Below, one piece after another: positions 21,901 through 33,800 of a stretch of DNA of 64,000 nt. The notes below the pieces were generated by a model. The model worked only from the letters and a program-made list of their open reading frames with translations. It did no database searches and was not told the origin of the DNA. Numbering within the stretch: the first letter of the stretch is position 1; every line of letters starts with the position of its first letter. The position numbers were made by a program, and so were the translations under genes. The stretch comes from Plumapathes pennacea (taxonomy: Eukaryota > Cnidaria > Anthozoa > Antipatharia > Myriopathidae): assembly GCA_964036295.1 (NCBI GenBank), contig OZ038470.1, forward strand, positions 5,556,578 through 5,620,577, read 5' to 3'.

Positions 21901-24900
21901 TATGTTCCACAGCAACCTGCAACCTGGATTAGACAAAATGAAAATGCAAGTATGATATCATGATTTTATAAATTTCACATGAAAAATATTAGGGAACTGA
22001 TTGAAAACTCTCCAATCCTACAAATTACACTTTCATTCTCAAGAATGATCATCTTTGACATTCTCTTTCAGTTTCTTATCTATGGAGAACTTTGCTTTGA
22101 AAAAGCTCAAGCTTAGATGAAACTAAACTTAATATAAATTGTATTACGGGTATTTTGACCCTTGTGCTGATGTGTGGAAATTTAATAATGGGTGAATTAT
22201 ATATGGGGTTACGGGGGCAATAAACTAGCGAATATGATTGTGTAAAGAAATTGTGCATGTTAGTGCGTGATAACATGTTGCAGCGCTAAATACGGTTGGG
22301 GTCGGGTTGTTGAACTGTGAGGAACGTGGTAAATGGGCCGAAATCTGGAATTGGTAACCTGTGGTGCGCACGTGCGTTGTGAAACGATGGAAATAGAAGG
22401 CGCTGTGACAGAGAAAACCAAGCGAAGAGCGAAATGAAAGCGGCGAAACGGAGGGATCGGCGTATACGTGGAATAAAAACTAATAATATATAACTTGGGG
22501 GTGGGGCGGGTGGTTGGGGAGAGCGCTCGAAAAAATGTGGTGAACCGATGACCATCATGAGTGGTTCGTCCGCCGAAGCAACCGTGTTATTCTCATCAGG
22601 GGCATAGTAACGTGGTTGCTCCATGAAGGTGAAAAGTTCCTTCGATGGTACGTGTTTCGAAATGGTAGGCGCGCGCCATCCATGCCCAACACGTTCGGCG
22701 GTTACGAACTTTTGGCCCTGGCCGAGTTGAGGGTGAGGGAGAAAACTGGGGGTCGATGGTCAAACTATTTTAAACTATTTTATCACTACATCACTCATAT
22801 GTTTTCCTCTTGAGTAATATTCTCTTGACTAATCAAGAAAAATACCAATCAATCAGATGATCAGATGGTGTTACAGTCATACCATAATCAATCAATAATC
22901 ATGATGTTCATCACACAACAGTCTCACCTCATACAAGAAGTTCCTCATGATGGCAACACCATTTTCTGTTAGATCAACTTCTGGGTGAAACTGTACTCCA
23001 TATAGTTTGCGTGATTCATTTTCAATACCTGAAAAATATTGAGCAACTTTCATTGTAAACCTAACATGACTGTGTGACTATTTCCAGGAAGTGATGTTTC
23101 TTACCTGCAATTAAATCACCAGACTTGGCGATTATCTTAAACCCTGGTGCAACTTTATCCACTGAATCTCCATGGGTCAGTAAAACGTCTTGTTCTGACT
23201 CCAGCCCTCTGAATAGAGAATGATAAATAATGATATTAAATAATTAATGTTATATTCTCATAACGATGATTACATGTATTTAATCCTTACGTGTAGAGAC
23301 TAACTCAGCTATCAGTTCTCGTAACATAAGTCTGTCAATCCAAACACTTACAAGTACTAATGACGAGTTGTTTCCCAGAAATAGTAGAATAAACTCCAGT
23401 AAGACAGTCTACAATATTTTTATGTTATTGGCCCTGCTCAAAAATAATCACCATCCGAATATTATACATTTTTATTATTATAAGTGGTGCACAAAACACA
23501 CCTGAACAGAGGTGAGGATGTCTCCACTGCAATCTCGAATTGGCCATCTTCACGGGTGTCTTTCTTCATAACCGTTCCTCCAAACTCTAGATTCATCATC
23601 TTAGGTAAACAATTAAGACAGAGAGGGAAGTAAGAGAGTGACTATAGATAACTAGCACATGCATATCTTAATCTTCTCATAGAGGAACAGAGCAAAAGGA
23701 GGTATACTGTAGGCATATCAACACAACCTTGCCACGAGATGCCAAAAAGAAATATGCTGGCTTGGTTTCAAGTCTTCAAGTGTTAGTCTCACTGTATACA
23801 ATACAGTACTGTAGCTCTCTTTTATTTTGATAAAGGGCAGTTCATTGCTTACCTGCATGCCATAACATATTCCTAAAACTGGTACCCCTATCGTGAAAAT
23901 GGCAGGATCATACGTTGGAGCATCCTCTGCATAGACACTGTTAGGTCCTCCTGAGATAATAATGGCCCTATAGAAGAACTCGTAGTTATATTCAGGTGCA
24001 TGGAGTACTGCAGCAGTGAAGAGTGACCACTAATCATTCAAAAAATGGATATTCAAGCCCCGCTTCAAATGGCACCCAGAGCCTTATGACTTCTTTTATA
24101 TAAGACACTGTAGATATCATAGTATGTACAATCTGAATCAGTGAGTGCCGCATATGCATTATATGCCATGTAACTTAACACAGAACATGGCAATTGGGAA
24201 ATTGGAAACAACCCTTGTGCACTTCGCAGCATCATGCTTCAGTTATCCACAATTCTCTTATGTTCTTTCAAATTCCCATAATGTCCGTAAATCGACATGC
24301 AGTACTGTAGCATGCTCATGCATGCTTCATTTTATTAAGGTTGCATGCTCAAATCTTTTAAGAGCCTCTTCTTTATGTTAAGCATGTGGTGTGGCTCTGG
24401 ATACAAGTTTTCTTTTGTAGCGCCAACATATATCTTCCACAGGTAAAATGTCTCTTTTCAATGTAAACTCAGGCGTGTAATGCTGTTCAGTATGGAGAAA
24501 ATGGTAGCTGATCTCTTGCATGATGTAAAGCTGGTCAGAGTATCAATTCTCCTAACAACTGTTCATGCATTTTGCTCAGAACAGGTTGGAAGAGTTAGGT
24601 GATCTCTTGCTCGATGTCAGTTGGTCAGACTATCAAATTCTCCTAGCACTGGACAACCATAAATTTTCACCCTGATATTACAGTATTTAAGCACACCCAG
24701 TCAGCTGTATAGTTTAAATAACAAGAAAAAAATGACAGGTAATCTTCAAGCTGGTCAGACTATCAGTTCTTCAAACAGCTACTCATACATTTGCTCATGG
24801 CAGGTTGGGGAATAGATCTACAAACAGTAAACTTTTCACTAAACTTACTTGTAAGCTCTCTCTCGTATCTTGTATATTGATGTGTCCAACGGAATAATAT

Positions 24901-25755
24901 CCGTTTCAATGCACAACTCCCTCACACGCCGATCGATCACCTATAGAGGAGGACACGGGGAAAATACAAGACGATCAAAGATGAACACCGCTTCAATATT
25001 GTTGGAGTAATTTTGTGACGATCGAGTTAACAGACTGTGACTGTAATGCCTAAAATATATTGAGCACACAAAGCAAAAGAAAAGAAAAACAAGAAGTGGT
25101 AGTATTTTCGTTGTCTTTTACGGCGTTATAACGGCATCAACTGATAAACATTATTGGAGATTCTACAGTACGTAGCAGATACAATTACTTAGTCCAAACA
25201 AACTCGCGTCAGTGATAAATATATAGACCGGCAATGTGTTTCTTCCTGCGATCAAAGCTTTAAGTGATACCGTGATATGTTGTTTATTAAAAACAAAAGA
25301 AACTCGAAATGCCGGCTGGCCTGAAATAGAATCTGCGGCGACCATTCGGCGAAATAAACACATTTAAAAGCCATGCATAGAAAAGGAAATGAATTCGAAT
25401 TCTGATCAAAAATATGATTTCCGTTGTAACAACTAACTTCACTCGCCTTCAACTTCGATCACGGCATATGATCTCAATAATCAATAAATCATATCCAGCA
25501 TAGCTTTATTTACTTGCTTGCCTAAAACCAGAAATCATATTTTTTGTGAAAGTTGCAGTGTACGACACATGATTTTAAAAGTCCCTAATAAAGATAAACC
25601 ACGCCAAAACTTGCCTTTCCGTATTGTGCCCCAGCGTCTAAGATAGCTACTTTTTCTCCTCCTGCTTGAGATTCCGACATCGCGCTTTCCTCTTGGTTCA
25701 GATGGCCGTTTATGCAGGATCCCATACCTATCACCTTGCTCAGATTGGCCGCCAT
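15958..25755 (-). CDS. GMPS: GMP synthase (glutamine-hydrolysing)
   Basis: Converts XMP, ATP and glutamine to GMP, the last step of guanylate synthesis in the cytosol. Exons, 5' to 3': 25755-25615, 24940-24849, 23967-23853, 23599-23502, 23208-23105, 23028-22928, 21923-21831, 21657-21604, 21065-20954, 20816-20598, 19812-19700, 19251-19146, 18630-18515, 18236-18111, 18020-17905, 17511-17381, 16886-16714, 16059-15958. Phases agree throughout; product about 703 aa, close to the animal enzyme. The amidotransferase half has [28 protein letters not shown] (nucleophile Cys near residue 113), LTHGDSV and GVQFHPEV. The synthetase half has the PP-loop VSGGVDSTV (near 250), [44 protein letters not shown] and the end KPPGTTEWE. 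The start at 25755 has a strong context (AAAATGG); an in-frame ATG at 25797 would add 14 residues. Introns 1 and 11 begin with GC. Confidence 0.97.
16180..16600. repeat. Degenerate 90-bp tandem repeat in GMPS intron 17
   Basis: About five units share TGAACTGTCAAATGAAACCT, then AAAGGTGTGACCA and AGTTCTCAATGAGT. Unit starts near 16327, 16418 and 16507 give a period of about 90 bp. Related units lie in 17565-17800, and one inverted copy lies near 60225-60300. Confidence 0.8.
17565..17800. repeat. Further copies of the AAAGGTGTGACC repeat, GMPS intron 15
   Basis: About three diverged units with CCTAAAGGTGGGACCACTCA, GAAAGCTCTCAATGAGTACA and TGAACTGTCTAATGAAACC. They lie just upstream (transcript sense) of the exon at 17511-17381. 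Confidence 0.7.
18725..18914. mobile_element. Foldback element, 190-bp palindrome in GMPS intron 13
   Basis: Left arm ACAAACTGGTGTATCAACTA through CGAGCACTAGCCCTTC. The right arm is GAAGGGCTAGCGCTCG through ACACCAGTTTGT. Arms of about 85 bp differ at only a few positions, and the loop is ATCAGAGCGAATGAC. The inner TGACGTTTCGAGC word also resembles a repeat near 6680. Confidence 0.88.
20091..20408. mobile_element. MITE in GMPS intron 10
   Basis: Left end AGAGCCGTTTTCGGATGACT then GTCGAAAACCAAAACCAAAG. The right end is CTTTCGACAGTCATCCGAAA then ACAGCTCT. The inside has several TTTGGTTTTGGTTTT blocks and AACCAATCAG-type words on both strands. Confidence 0.85.
22290..22815. other. Compositionally distinct insert in GMPS intron 6
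   Basis: This 500-bp stretch is richer in G+C and CpG than the surrounding intron and has a 112-codon open frame on the minus strand (22624-22286) starting [20 protein letters not shown]. The frame is proline/phenylalanine-rich and I recognise no domain. It could be part of an inserted element or an unannotated exon; no inverted repeat was found at its ends. Confidence 0.3.
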
Positions 25756-25892
25756 TTTCTTCGCGCGTTCCGTATTCAAAATATGATTAATGCGCATACT
25801 CGAATTTCAGCGGTTTCTGGTCGATAAAAACCGACGAAAACCCGACAGAACTACTAAGATTATTCGTGAGGTGAGAATTAATCGGATTCAAA
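25756..25892. promoter_or_regulatory. Probable bidirectional promoter, GMPS / C18orf21
   Basis: Only 137 bp separate the divergent start codons of GMPS (minus) and the C18orf21 homologue (plus). No TATA box is obvious. CpG dinucleotides are present (GTCGATAAAAACCGACG, AAACCCGACAG). Head-to-head housekeeping genes this close usually share a promoter; that is inference here. Confidence 0.6.
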
Positions 25893-26540
25893 ATGTCGGA
25901 CAAGTCGAGGATACAGCAGCTTTGGGTTTTGGGCACAGAATATGCGGATAAAAGCCCAGCGTTATCCAGATTTTACTTGGACAAGATGAAAGTGCTTACT
26001 GAATGTGGAAGCATGAAGTTACCGGATGCTCTAAAGCAAAGTTTCTGTCATTTCTGTGGGAGTTTATTTCTCGCTCACAACTGCTCCGTTCGACTCAAAC
26101 GAAAGAGGAAGCGTAAACGAAGGGGAAAAACAAAGACATTATCAAACGAAGAGAGTCCCGGTTCTTCCAAGGAGCCCGTCAAAAGACTCACACAAACTGA
26201 AACCAATCACCAACTCCGCAAAGACAGAAATCACGTTGTGAGGTGTTGTCGAGTTTGTGGAAAACGATCGTTTACACAAGGACTCGAGCGAGTGCGGTCG
26301 GGATGGATGGAAGAAAAGGAGGCACCAGTGTTAAAAACTCCTGGGGGTCCGGCTTGCCTCATGTCGACGCCACTGGGTGCAAGTTCGTCTATCGAGCAAA
26401 CTGCACCATCCAGGTCAGAGAAGAAGCGACAGAGATCTCGCATGAGCACAGCCAGGAAACTGCAAAGTATCCTACAAGCTGAAAAACACAAGTCCACACC
26501 AGTTACTCCTAATATCCATGACTTCTTGTCCAGCTTGTGA
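25893..26540 (+). CDS. C18orf21: C18orf21-like protein (RNase P/MRP-linked zinc-ribbon protein)
   Basis: Single-exon frame of 215 aa. Seen: an N-terminal helical segment; a first CxxC (FCHFCGSLF, Cys52/Cys55); HNCSVRLKRKRKRKRRGK, a strongly basic stretch near 62-80; a second Cys pair (RCCRVCGKRSF, Cys118-122); a Ser/Thr/Pro-rich middle; and the C-terminal HDFLSSL. Order and motifs match human C18orf21, including the NSRVRLK-type stretch after the first CxxC and the FLSSL tail. The human protein has been linked to RNase MRP, and its Cys pairs resemble the Rpp21/Rpr2 zinc ribbon; a role in rRNA processing is inference from that. It lies head to head with GMPS. Lack of introns in a gene-dense, intron-rich setting is unusual, but the frame is intact and not retrocopy-like in position. 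Confidence 0.85.
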   Translation: MSDKSRIQQLWVLGTEYADKSPALSRFYLDKMKVLTECGSMKLPDALKQSFCHFCGSLFLAHNCSVRLKRKRKRKRRGKTKTLSNEESPGSSKEPVKRLTQTETNHQLRKDRNHVVRCCRVCGKRSFTQGLERVRSGWMEEKEAPVLKTPGGPACLMSTPLGASSSIEQTAPSRSEKKRQRSRMSTARKLQSILQAEKHKSTPVTPNIHDFLSSL

Positions 26541-26744
26541 GTTTGTTCAGAGTTAGGCACCCCCACCCCTCCCCCCTTCGAGAACTGGTGATGCCTTAAA
26601 TAAGCAATGTATGTATGTATGTAAACATAGTCAGGGCTGACATCACAAGTTATTTCCAACTCCTGACTTAGCTCCCCATCACACCTCAAATGACCACTAT
26701 CAACCAGTATGGATTTGAGGGTACATCGATTTGATGCATAATAC

Positions 26745-26750
26745 AATAAA
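26745..26750 (+). other. Polyadenylation signal AATAAA after C18orf21
   Basis: AATAAA lies 205 bp after the stop codon, suiting a short 3' UTR. Confidence 0.6.
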
Positions 26751-27412
26751 TTCCACTGACTTATTATTTATTATGGGACTTGCAAGTGTCTTTGAGTTTT
26801 CCTCAGGAAAGTGAAGTTGTAATGATTGTTACTTTTAGCCTGAACAAGTTCTTAGCAAATATTAACTATTTTAATTAAATTCCTTATTATTCCAACTTAC
26901 CAACCAGAAATATAAACTATATGGGGAGGCTCTGCCCAGAAAGGGTACCTTTTTCAGGCTGAAGGTATATGAAAGGGGTACCTTTTTATGCCTGCTGTCC
27001 AGAGTATCTTGACTCCCACTTTATAAAATTAAACTGAATAAATGATATTGCTTTGCTTCAGCATCTCTATCGATAAAAATTGATGTTCCCAAGTTTAATT
27101 GTAAAGGTATTTGAAAGGGATATTATGTTTGTACTGCAGGTATATAAAAGGGGTACCAATTTTTGGAAATGTTTATGAAAGGAATACAATTTTTTTATGA
27201 AAGGTATGTGAAAGAGGTAACTCTCCTTTCAAAAATGATATATGTAAGGGTTTTGGCCTTGGGGCAGAACTAAGGGAAGGTGGGTCTGGCTGGGGGATTT
27301 TTTGTATTAAAAAAAGGTCTTGTCCTTCATTTGGTCTTAGTAAGAAATATATCCAACAAAGTAACTGCGCATGTAGTGACTGCGAGAAATTGGAAAAAGA
27401 CGAAACGTTTAT
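26751..27412. other. Intergenic stretch with degenerate AAAGGGGTACC repeats
   Basis: No gene seen. From about 26930 to 27250 words such as GAAAGGGTACCTTTTTCAGG and TATATGAAAGGGGTACC recur five or more times at irregular spacing, partly as palindromes around GGTACC. The remaining sequence is A+T-rich and featureless to me. Confidence 0.6.
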
Positions 27413-27814
27413 GGTATAAAAGAAAAAGAACAAAACTGAAGCTTTCTGTTAGTTATTAAAATGGTCAGTAAGAAAGGCTGGACCAAAGAAAATACTTGCA
27501 CTTCAAGTTTTAAAGGGTTCTAAAACTTGTCCCATACTATCATTTTGTCTACATGCGTAACTCTTCGATGAAATTTTTAAGGAGCACCGTAGCTGAAAAA
27601 ATTAAGATAAATGGTTTTTGAAAACTTTGGCGTAAGTAATGTGTGAGGATTGGAAAACGCCGATAGATTTACAAGGTTTAGGTATAAAAGAAAGAGAACA
27701 AAACTGAAGTTTTTTGGTACTTAATAAAAAGGTTGATAAGAAAGGCTGGACCAAAGAAAATACTCGCATATTTAAGTTTTAGAGGGGTTCTAAAACTTGT
27801 ACCATGCTATTATA
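27413..27814. repeat. Degenerate precursor units at the left edge of the satellite
   Basis: Two diverged direct repeats start near 27413 and 27680 (GGTATAAAAGAAAnAGAACA, then AAGAAAGGCTGGACCAAAGA) and end in a part related to the main array (CTAAAACTTGTnCCATnCTA, compare TTAAACTCGTGCATTGCTAT). Their period is about 267 bp. Confidence 0.65.
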
Positions 27815-30800
27815 TAATTACGCCGAAGTTTTTCATCATACATTTACTACTAGTTTTTCGCCTTCGGCGATTTAAAACAATTCAATTAAAGTGTTACACA
27901 TGGAGGCAAAATGATGGCTTAAAAAGTAACTAATAGTTAATACCGTGTTGGCAGGTATACAGCAAATCAAGCAGTTGAAAACTTTACTGAAATGAAACAT
28001 TATGATGCTTCAAGGGGATTCGAACCAAGAGAAGGTACATTCTGTATTGGTGGTATCAGATCCTGGCTAGGGGACCTTTTGCATTAAGAGAAAAGGTCTT
28101 CTCCCTTCGTAGGTGTTAGTAGAAATAAGAATGTGACCCCCATTATCATATTACCTGCACATTATATATTTCTTTATGTATATTTGACGTTTCATAGGGG
28201 TCTTAAACTCGTGCATTGCTATCATTTTGTCTGCATGCGTAACACTTTAATTCAAATTTTTCAAACCGCCGAAGGCGAAAAATTGGTAGTAAATGTAAGT
28301 GCTCATGCTTACTGTGTAACGTTCATTTATATAAATGTTTGTGTTTTAACTATCAATGATATGTGTATGGGCTGTAAAATATACTTATATTTGATAACTT
28401 GAGCGCTGGCATGGATTTAATGGCAACGTTGTTTCTTCGTCCGCAATAAGGATCCCATAATTACGCCGGAGTTTTTCATCAAACATTTACTACTAGCTTT
28501 TCGCCTTCGGCGGTTTTAAAAAATCGAATTAAAGCATTAAGCATTGAAACAAAATGATGACTTTTAAAGTAAACTAATAGTTAATACCATGTTGGCAGGA
28601 GGTATACAGCACATGAAGCAGCTGAAAAGTTTACTGAAATGAAACATTATGATCCTGCAAGGGGATTCGAACCAAGAGAAGGTACATTCTGTATTAGTGG
28701 TATCAGATCCTGGGTGGAGCCGACCTTTTGCATTAAGAAAAAGGTCTTCTCCCTTGGTTGGTGTTAGTAAAAATAAAAATGTGACCCTCCATTTTCATAT
28801 TATCTGCACATTATATATTTCTTTATGTATATTTGACGTTTTATAGGGGTCTTAAACTCGTGCATTGCTATCATTTTGTCTGCATACGTAACACTTTAAT
28901 TCAATCTTTGAAAACTGCCGAAGGCGAAAAACTAGTAGTAAATGTTTGATGAGAAACGTCGGCGTAATTATGGGATCTGTATTACGTGAGTAAGTGCGCA
29001 TGCTTACTGTATAACGTTCATTTATATAAATGTTTGTGTTTTAACTATCAATGATGTGTGTATGGGCTGTAAAATATAGTTAAATTTGATAACTTGAGCG
29101 CTGCCATGGATGTACTGTCAACGTTGTTTCTTCGTTTGCAATAAGGATCCCATAATTACGCCGAAGTTTTTCATCAAACATATACTACTAGTTTTTCGCC
29201 TTCGGCGGTTTTAAATAATTGAATTAAAGTGTTGCGCATGGAGGCAAATAATGGATTAAAAAGTAACTAATAGTTAATACTATGTTGGCAGGTACACAGC
29301 ACATTAAGGAGTTGAAATGTTTACTGAAATGAAACACTATGATGCTTCGAGGGGATTCGAATCAAGAGAAGGTACAATTTCTATTGTTGGGGTCAGATCC
29401 TTGCTGGGGGACTTTTTTGTATTACGGTAAAGATCTTCTCCCTTCCTTGGTGTTATACTAATAAAAAAAAATTAACCCTCCCTTTACTTGTTGGCTGCAC
29501 ATTATATATTTCTATATTATTTCATATTTGATGCTTTATAGATATCTTAAATTCCTGCACTGTTATCATTTTGCCTGCATACGTAACACTTTAATTGAAT
29601 TTTCTAAAACCGCCGAAGGCGAAAATCTAGTAGTAAATGTTTGATGAGAAACTTCGGCGTAATTATGGGATCTGTATTACGTGAGTAAGTGCGCATGCCA
29701 ACTGTATAACGTTCATTTATAGAAATGCTGGACTTTTAACTATCAATGATGTGTGTATGGGCTGTAAAATATAGTTATATTTGTTAAATTGAGCGTTGGA
29801 ATGGATACACTGGGTACGTTGTTTCTTCGTACGCAACAAGGATCCCATAATTACGCCGGAGTTTTTCATCAAACATTTACTACTAGTTTTTCGCCTTCGG
29901 CGGTTTTAAAAAATCGAATTAAAGTGTTGCGCATTGAAGCAAAATGGTGGCTTTTAAAGTAACTAATAGTTAATACCATGTTGGGAGGAGGTATACAGCA
30001 CATAAAGCAGCTGAAAAGTTTACTGAAATGAAACATTATGATGCTTCAAGGGGATTCGAACCAAGAGAAGGTACATTCTGTATTGGTGATATTAGATTCC
30101 TGGGTGGGGGGACCTTTTGCATTAAGAAAAAAGTCTTCTCCCTTCCTTGGTGTTAGTAGAAATAAAAATGTGACCCTCCATTTTCATATTATCTGCACAT
30201 TATATATTTCTTTATGTATATTTGACATTTTATAGGGGTGTTAAACTCGTGCATTGCTATCATTTTGTCTCCATGCATAACAGTTTAATTCAATTTTTTA
30301 AAACCACCGAAGGCGAAAAACTAGTAGTAAATGTTTGATGAGAAACGTCGGCGTAATTATGGGATCTGTATTACGTGAGTAAGTACGCATGCCTACTGTA
30401 TAACGTTCATTTATATAAATGCTTGTGTTTTAACTATCAATGATGTGTGTATGGGCTGTAAAATATAGTTTTATGGTAATTTGAGCGATGGCATGGATTT
30501 AATGGCAACGTTGTTTGTTCGTCCGCAATAAGGATCCCATAATTAGGCCGAAGTTTTTCATCAAACATATACTACTAGTTTTTCGCCTTCGGCGGTTTTA
30601 AATAATTGAATTAAAGTGTTGCGCATGGAGGCACAATAATGGCTTAAAAAGTAACTAATAGTTAATACTATGTTGGCAGGTACACAGCACATTGAGGAGT
30701 TGAAATGTTTACTGAAATGAAACACTATGATGCTTCGAGGGGATTCGAACCAAGAGAAGGTACATTCTGTGTTGGTGGTATCAGATCCTGGCTGGGGGAC

Positions 30801-33800
30801 CTTTTGTATTAAGAAAAAGGTCTTCTCCCTTCCTTGCTGTTAGTAGAAATAAAAACGTGACCCTCCATTTTCATATTATCTGCACATTATATATTTCTTT
30901 ATGTATATTTGACGTTTTATAGGGGTGTTAAACTCGTGCATTGCTATCATTTTGTCTCCATGCATAACAGTTTAATTCAATTTTTTAAAACCGCCGAAGG
31001 CGAAAAACTAGTAGTAAATGTTTGATGAGAAACGTCGGCGTAATTATGGGATCTGTATTACGTGGGTAAGTACGCATGCCTACTGTATAACGCTCATTTA
31101 TATAAATGCTTTTGTTTTAATTATCAATGATGTGTGTATGGGCTGTAAAATATAGTTATATTTGTTAAATTGAGCGTTGGGATGGATACACTGGGTACGT
31201 TGTTTGTTCGTCCTCAACAAGGATCCCATAATTAGGCCGAAGTTTTTCATCAAACATTTACTACTAGTTTTTGGCCTTCGGCGGTTTTAAAAAATCGAAT
31301 TAAAGTGTTGCGCATTGAAGGAAAATGGTGGCTTTTAAAGTAACTAATAGTTAATACTATGTTGGGAGGAGGTATACAACACATGAAGCAGCTGAAAAGT
31401 TTACTGAAATGAAACACTATGATGCTTCAAGGGGATTCGAACCAAGGGAAGGTACATTCTGTGTTGGTGGTATCAGATCCTGGCTGGGGGACCTTTTGTA
31501 TTAAGAGAAAAGGTCTTCTCCCTTCCTTGGTGTTAGTAGAAATAAAAATGTGACCCTCCATTTTCATATTATCTGCACGTTATATATTTCTTTATGTATA
31601 TTTGACGTTTTATAGGGGTCTTAAACTCGTGCATTGCTATCATTTTGTCTCCATGCATAACACTTTAATTCAAGTTTTTAAAACCGCCGAAGGCGAAAAA
31701 ACTAGTAGTAAATGTTTGATGAGAAACGTCGGCGTAATTATGGGATCTGTATTACGTGAGTAAGTGCACATGCTCACTCTATAACGCTCATTTATATAAA
31801 TGTTTGTGATTTAACTATCAATGATGTGTGTATGGGCTGTAAAATATAGTTATATATGATAACTTGAGCGCTGGCATGGATGTACTGGCAACGTTGTTTG
31901 TTCGTCTGCAATAAGGATCCCATAATTAGGCCGAAGTTTTTCATCAAACATTTACTACTAGTTTTTCGCCTTCGGCGGTTTTAAAAAATCGAATTAAAGT
32001 GTTGCGCATGGAGACACAATAATGGTTTAAAAAGTAACTAATAGTTAATACTATGTTGGCAGGTACACAGCACATTAAGGAGTTGAAATGTTTACTGAAA
32101 TGAAACACTATGATGCTTCGAGGGGATTCGAATCAAGAGAAGGTACAACTTGTATGTTGGGGTCAGATCATTGCTGGGGGACTTTTTTGTATTACGGTGA
32201 AGGTCGATCTTTTCCCTTCTTTGGTGTTATACTAGAAAAAAATTTAACCCTCCCTTTTCTTGTTGTCTGCACATATATATTTCTTTATTCATATTTGATG
32301 CTCTATAGATGTCTTAAATTCGTGCACTGCTATCATTTTGCCTGCATGCGTAACACTTTAATTCAATTTTCTAAAACCGCCGAAGGCGAAAATCTAGTAG
32401 TAAATGTTTGATGAGAAACGTCGGCGTAATTATGGGATCTGTATTACGTGAGTAAGTGCGCATGCCCACTGTATAACGTTCATATATGTAAATGTTGGAG
32501 TTTTAACTATCAATGATGTGTGTATGGGCTGTAAAATATAGTTATATTTGTTAAATTGAGCGTTGGGATGGATACACTGGGTACGTTGTTTTTTCGTACT
32601 CAACAAGGATCCCATAATAACGCCGACGTTTTTCATCAAACATTTACTACTAGTTTTTGGCCTTCGGCGGTTTTAAAAAATCGAATTAAAGTGTTGCGCA
32701 TTGAAGGAAAATGGTGGCTTTTAAAGTAACTAATAGTTAATACTATGTTGGGAGGAGGTATACAACACATGAAGCAGCTGAAAAGTTTACTGAAATGAAA
32801 CATTATGATGCTTCGAGGGGATTCGAACCAAGAGAAGGTACATTCTGTATTGGTGGTATCAGATCCTCGCTGGGGGACCTTTTGTATTAAGAAAATGGTC
32901 TTCTCCCTTCCTTGGTGTTAGTAGAAATAAAAATGTGACCCTCCATTTTCATATTATCTGCACATTATATATTTCTTTATGTATATTTGACGTTTTATAG
33001 GGGTGTTAAACTCGTTCATTGCTACCATTTTGTCTCCATGCATAACAGTTTAATTCAATTTTTTAAAACCGCCGAAGGCGAAAAACTAGTAGTAAATGTT
33101 TGATGAGAAACGTCGGCGTAATTATGGGATCTGTATTACGTGAGTAAGTGCGCATGCCTACTGTATAACGTTCATTTATATAAATGCTTTTGTTTTAACT
33201 ATCAATGATGTGTGTATGGGCTGTAAAATATAGTTTTTATGGTAATTTGAGCGCTGGCATGGATTTAATGGCAACGTTGTTTGTTCGTCCGAAATAAGGA
33301 TCCCATAATTAGGCCGAAGTTTTTCATCAAACATTTACTACTAGTTTTTCGCCTTCGGCGGTTGTAAAAAATCGAATTAAAGTGTTGCGCATGGAGACAC
33401 AATAATGGCTTAAAAAGTAACTAATAGTTAATACTATGTTGGCAGGTACACAGCACATTAAGGAGTTGAAATGTTTACTGAAATGAAACACTATGATGCT
33501 TCGAGGGGATTCGAACCAAGAGAAGGTACATTCTGTATTGGTGGTATCAGATCCTGGCTGGGGGACCTTTTTTATTAAGAAAACGGTCTTTTCCCTTCCT
33601 TGCTGTTAGTAGAAATAAAAATGTGACTCTCCATTTTCATATTATCTGCACATTATATATTTCTTTATGTATATTTGACGTTTTATAGGGGTGTTAAACT
33701 CGTGCATTGCTATCATTTTGTCTCCATTCATAACACTTTAATTCAATTTTTTAAAACCGCCGAAGGCGAAAAACTAGTAGTAAATGTTTGATGAGAAACG

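Noticed and set aside
26231..26746. 171-codon minus-strand frame
   Set aside because: Antisense shadow of the C18orf21 homologue.
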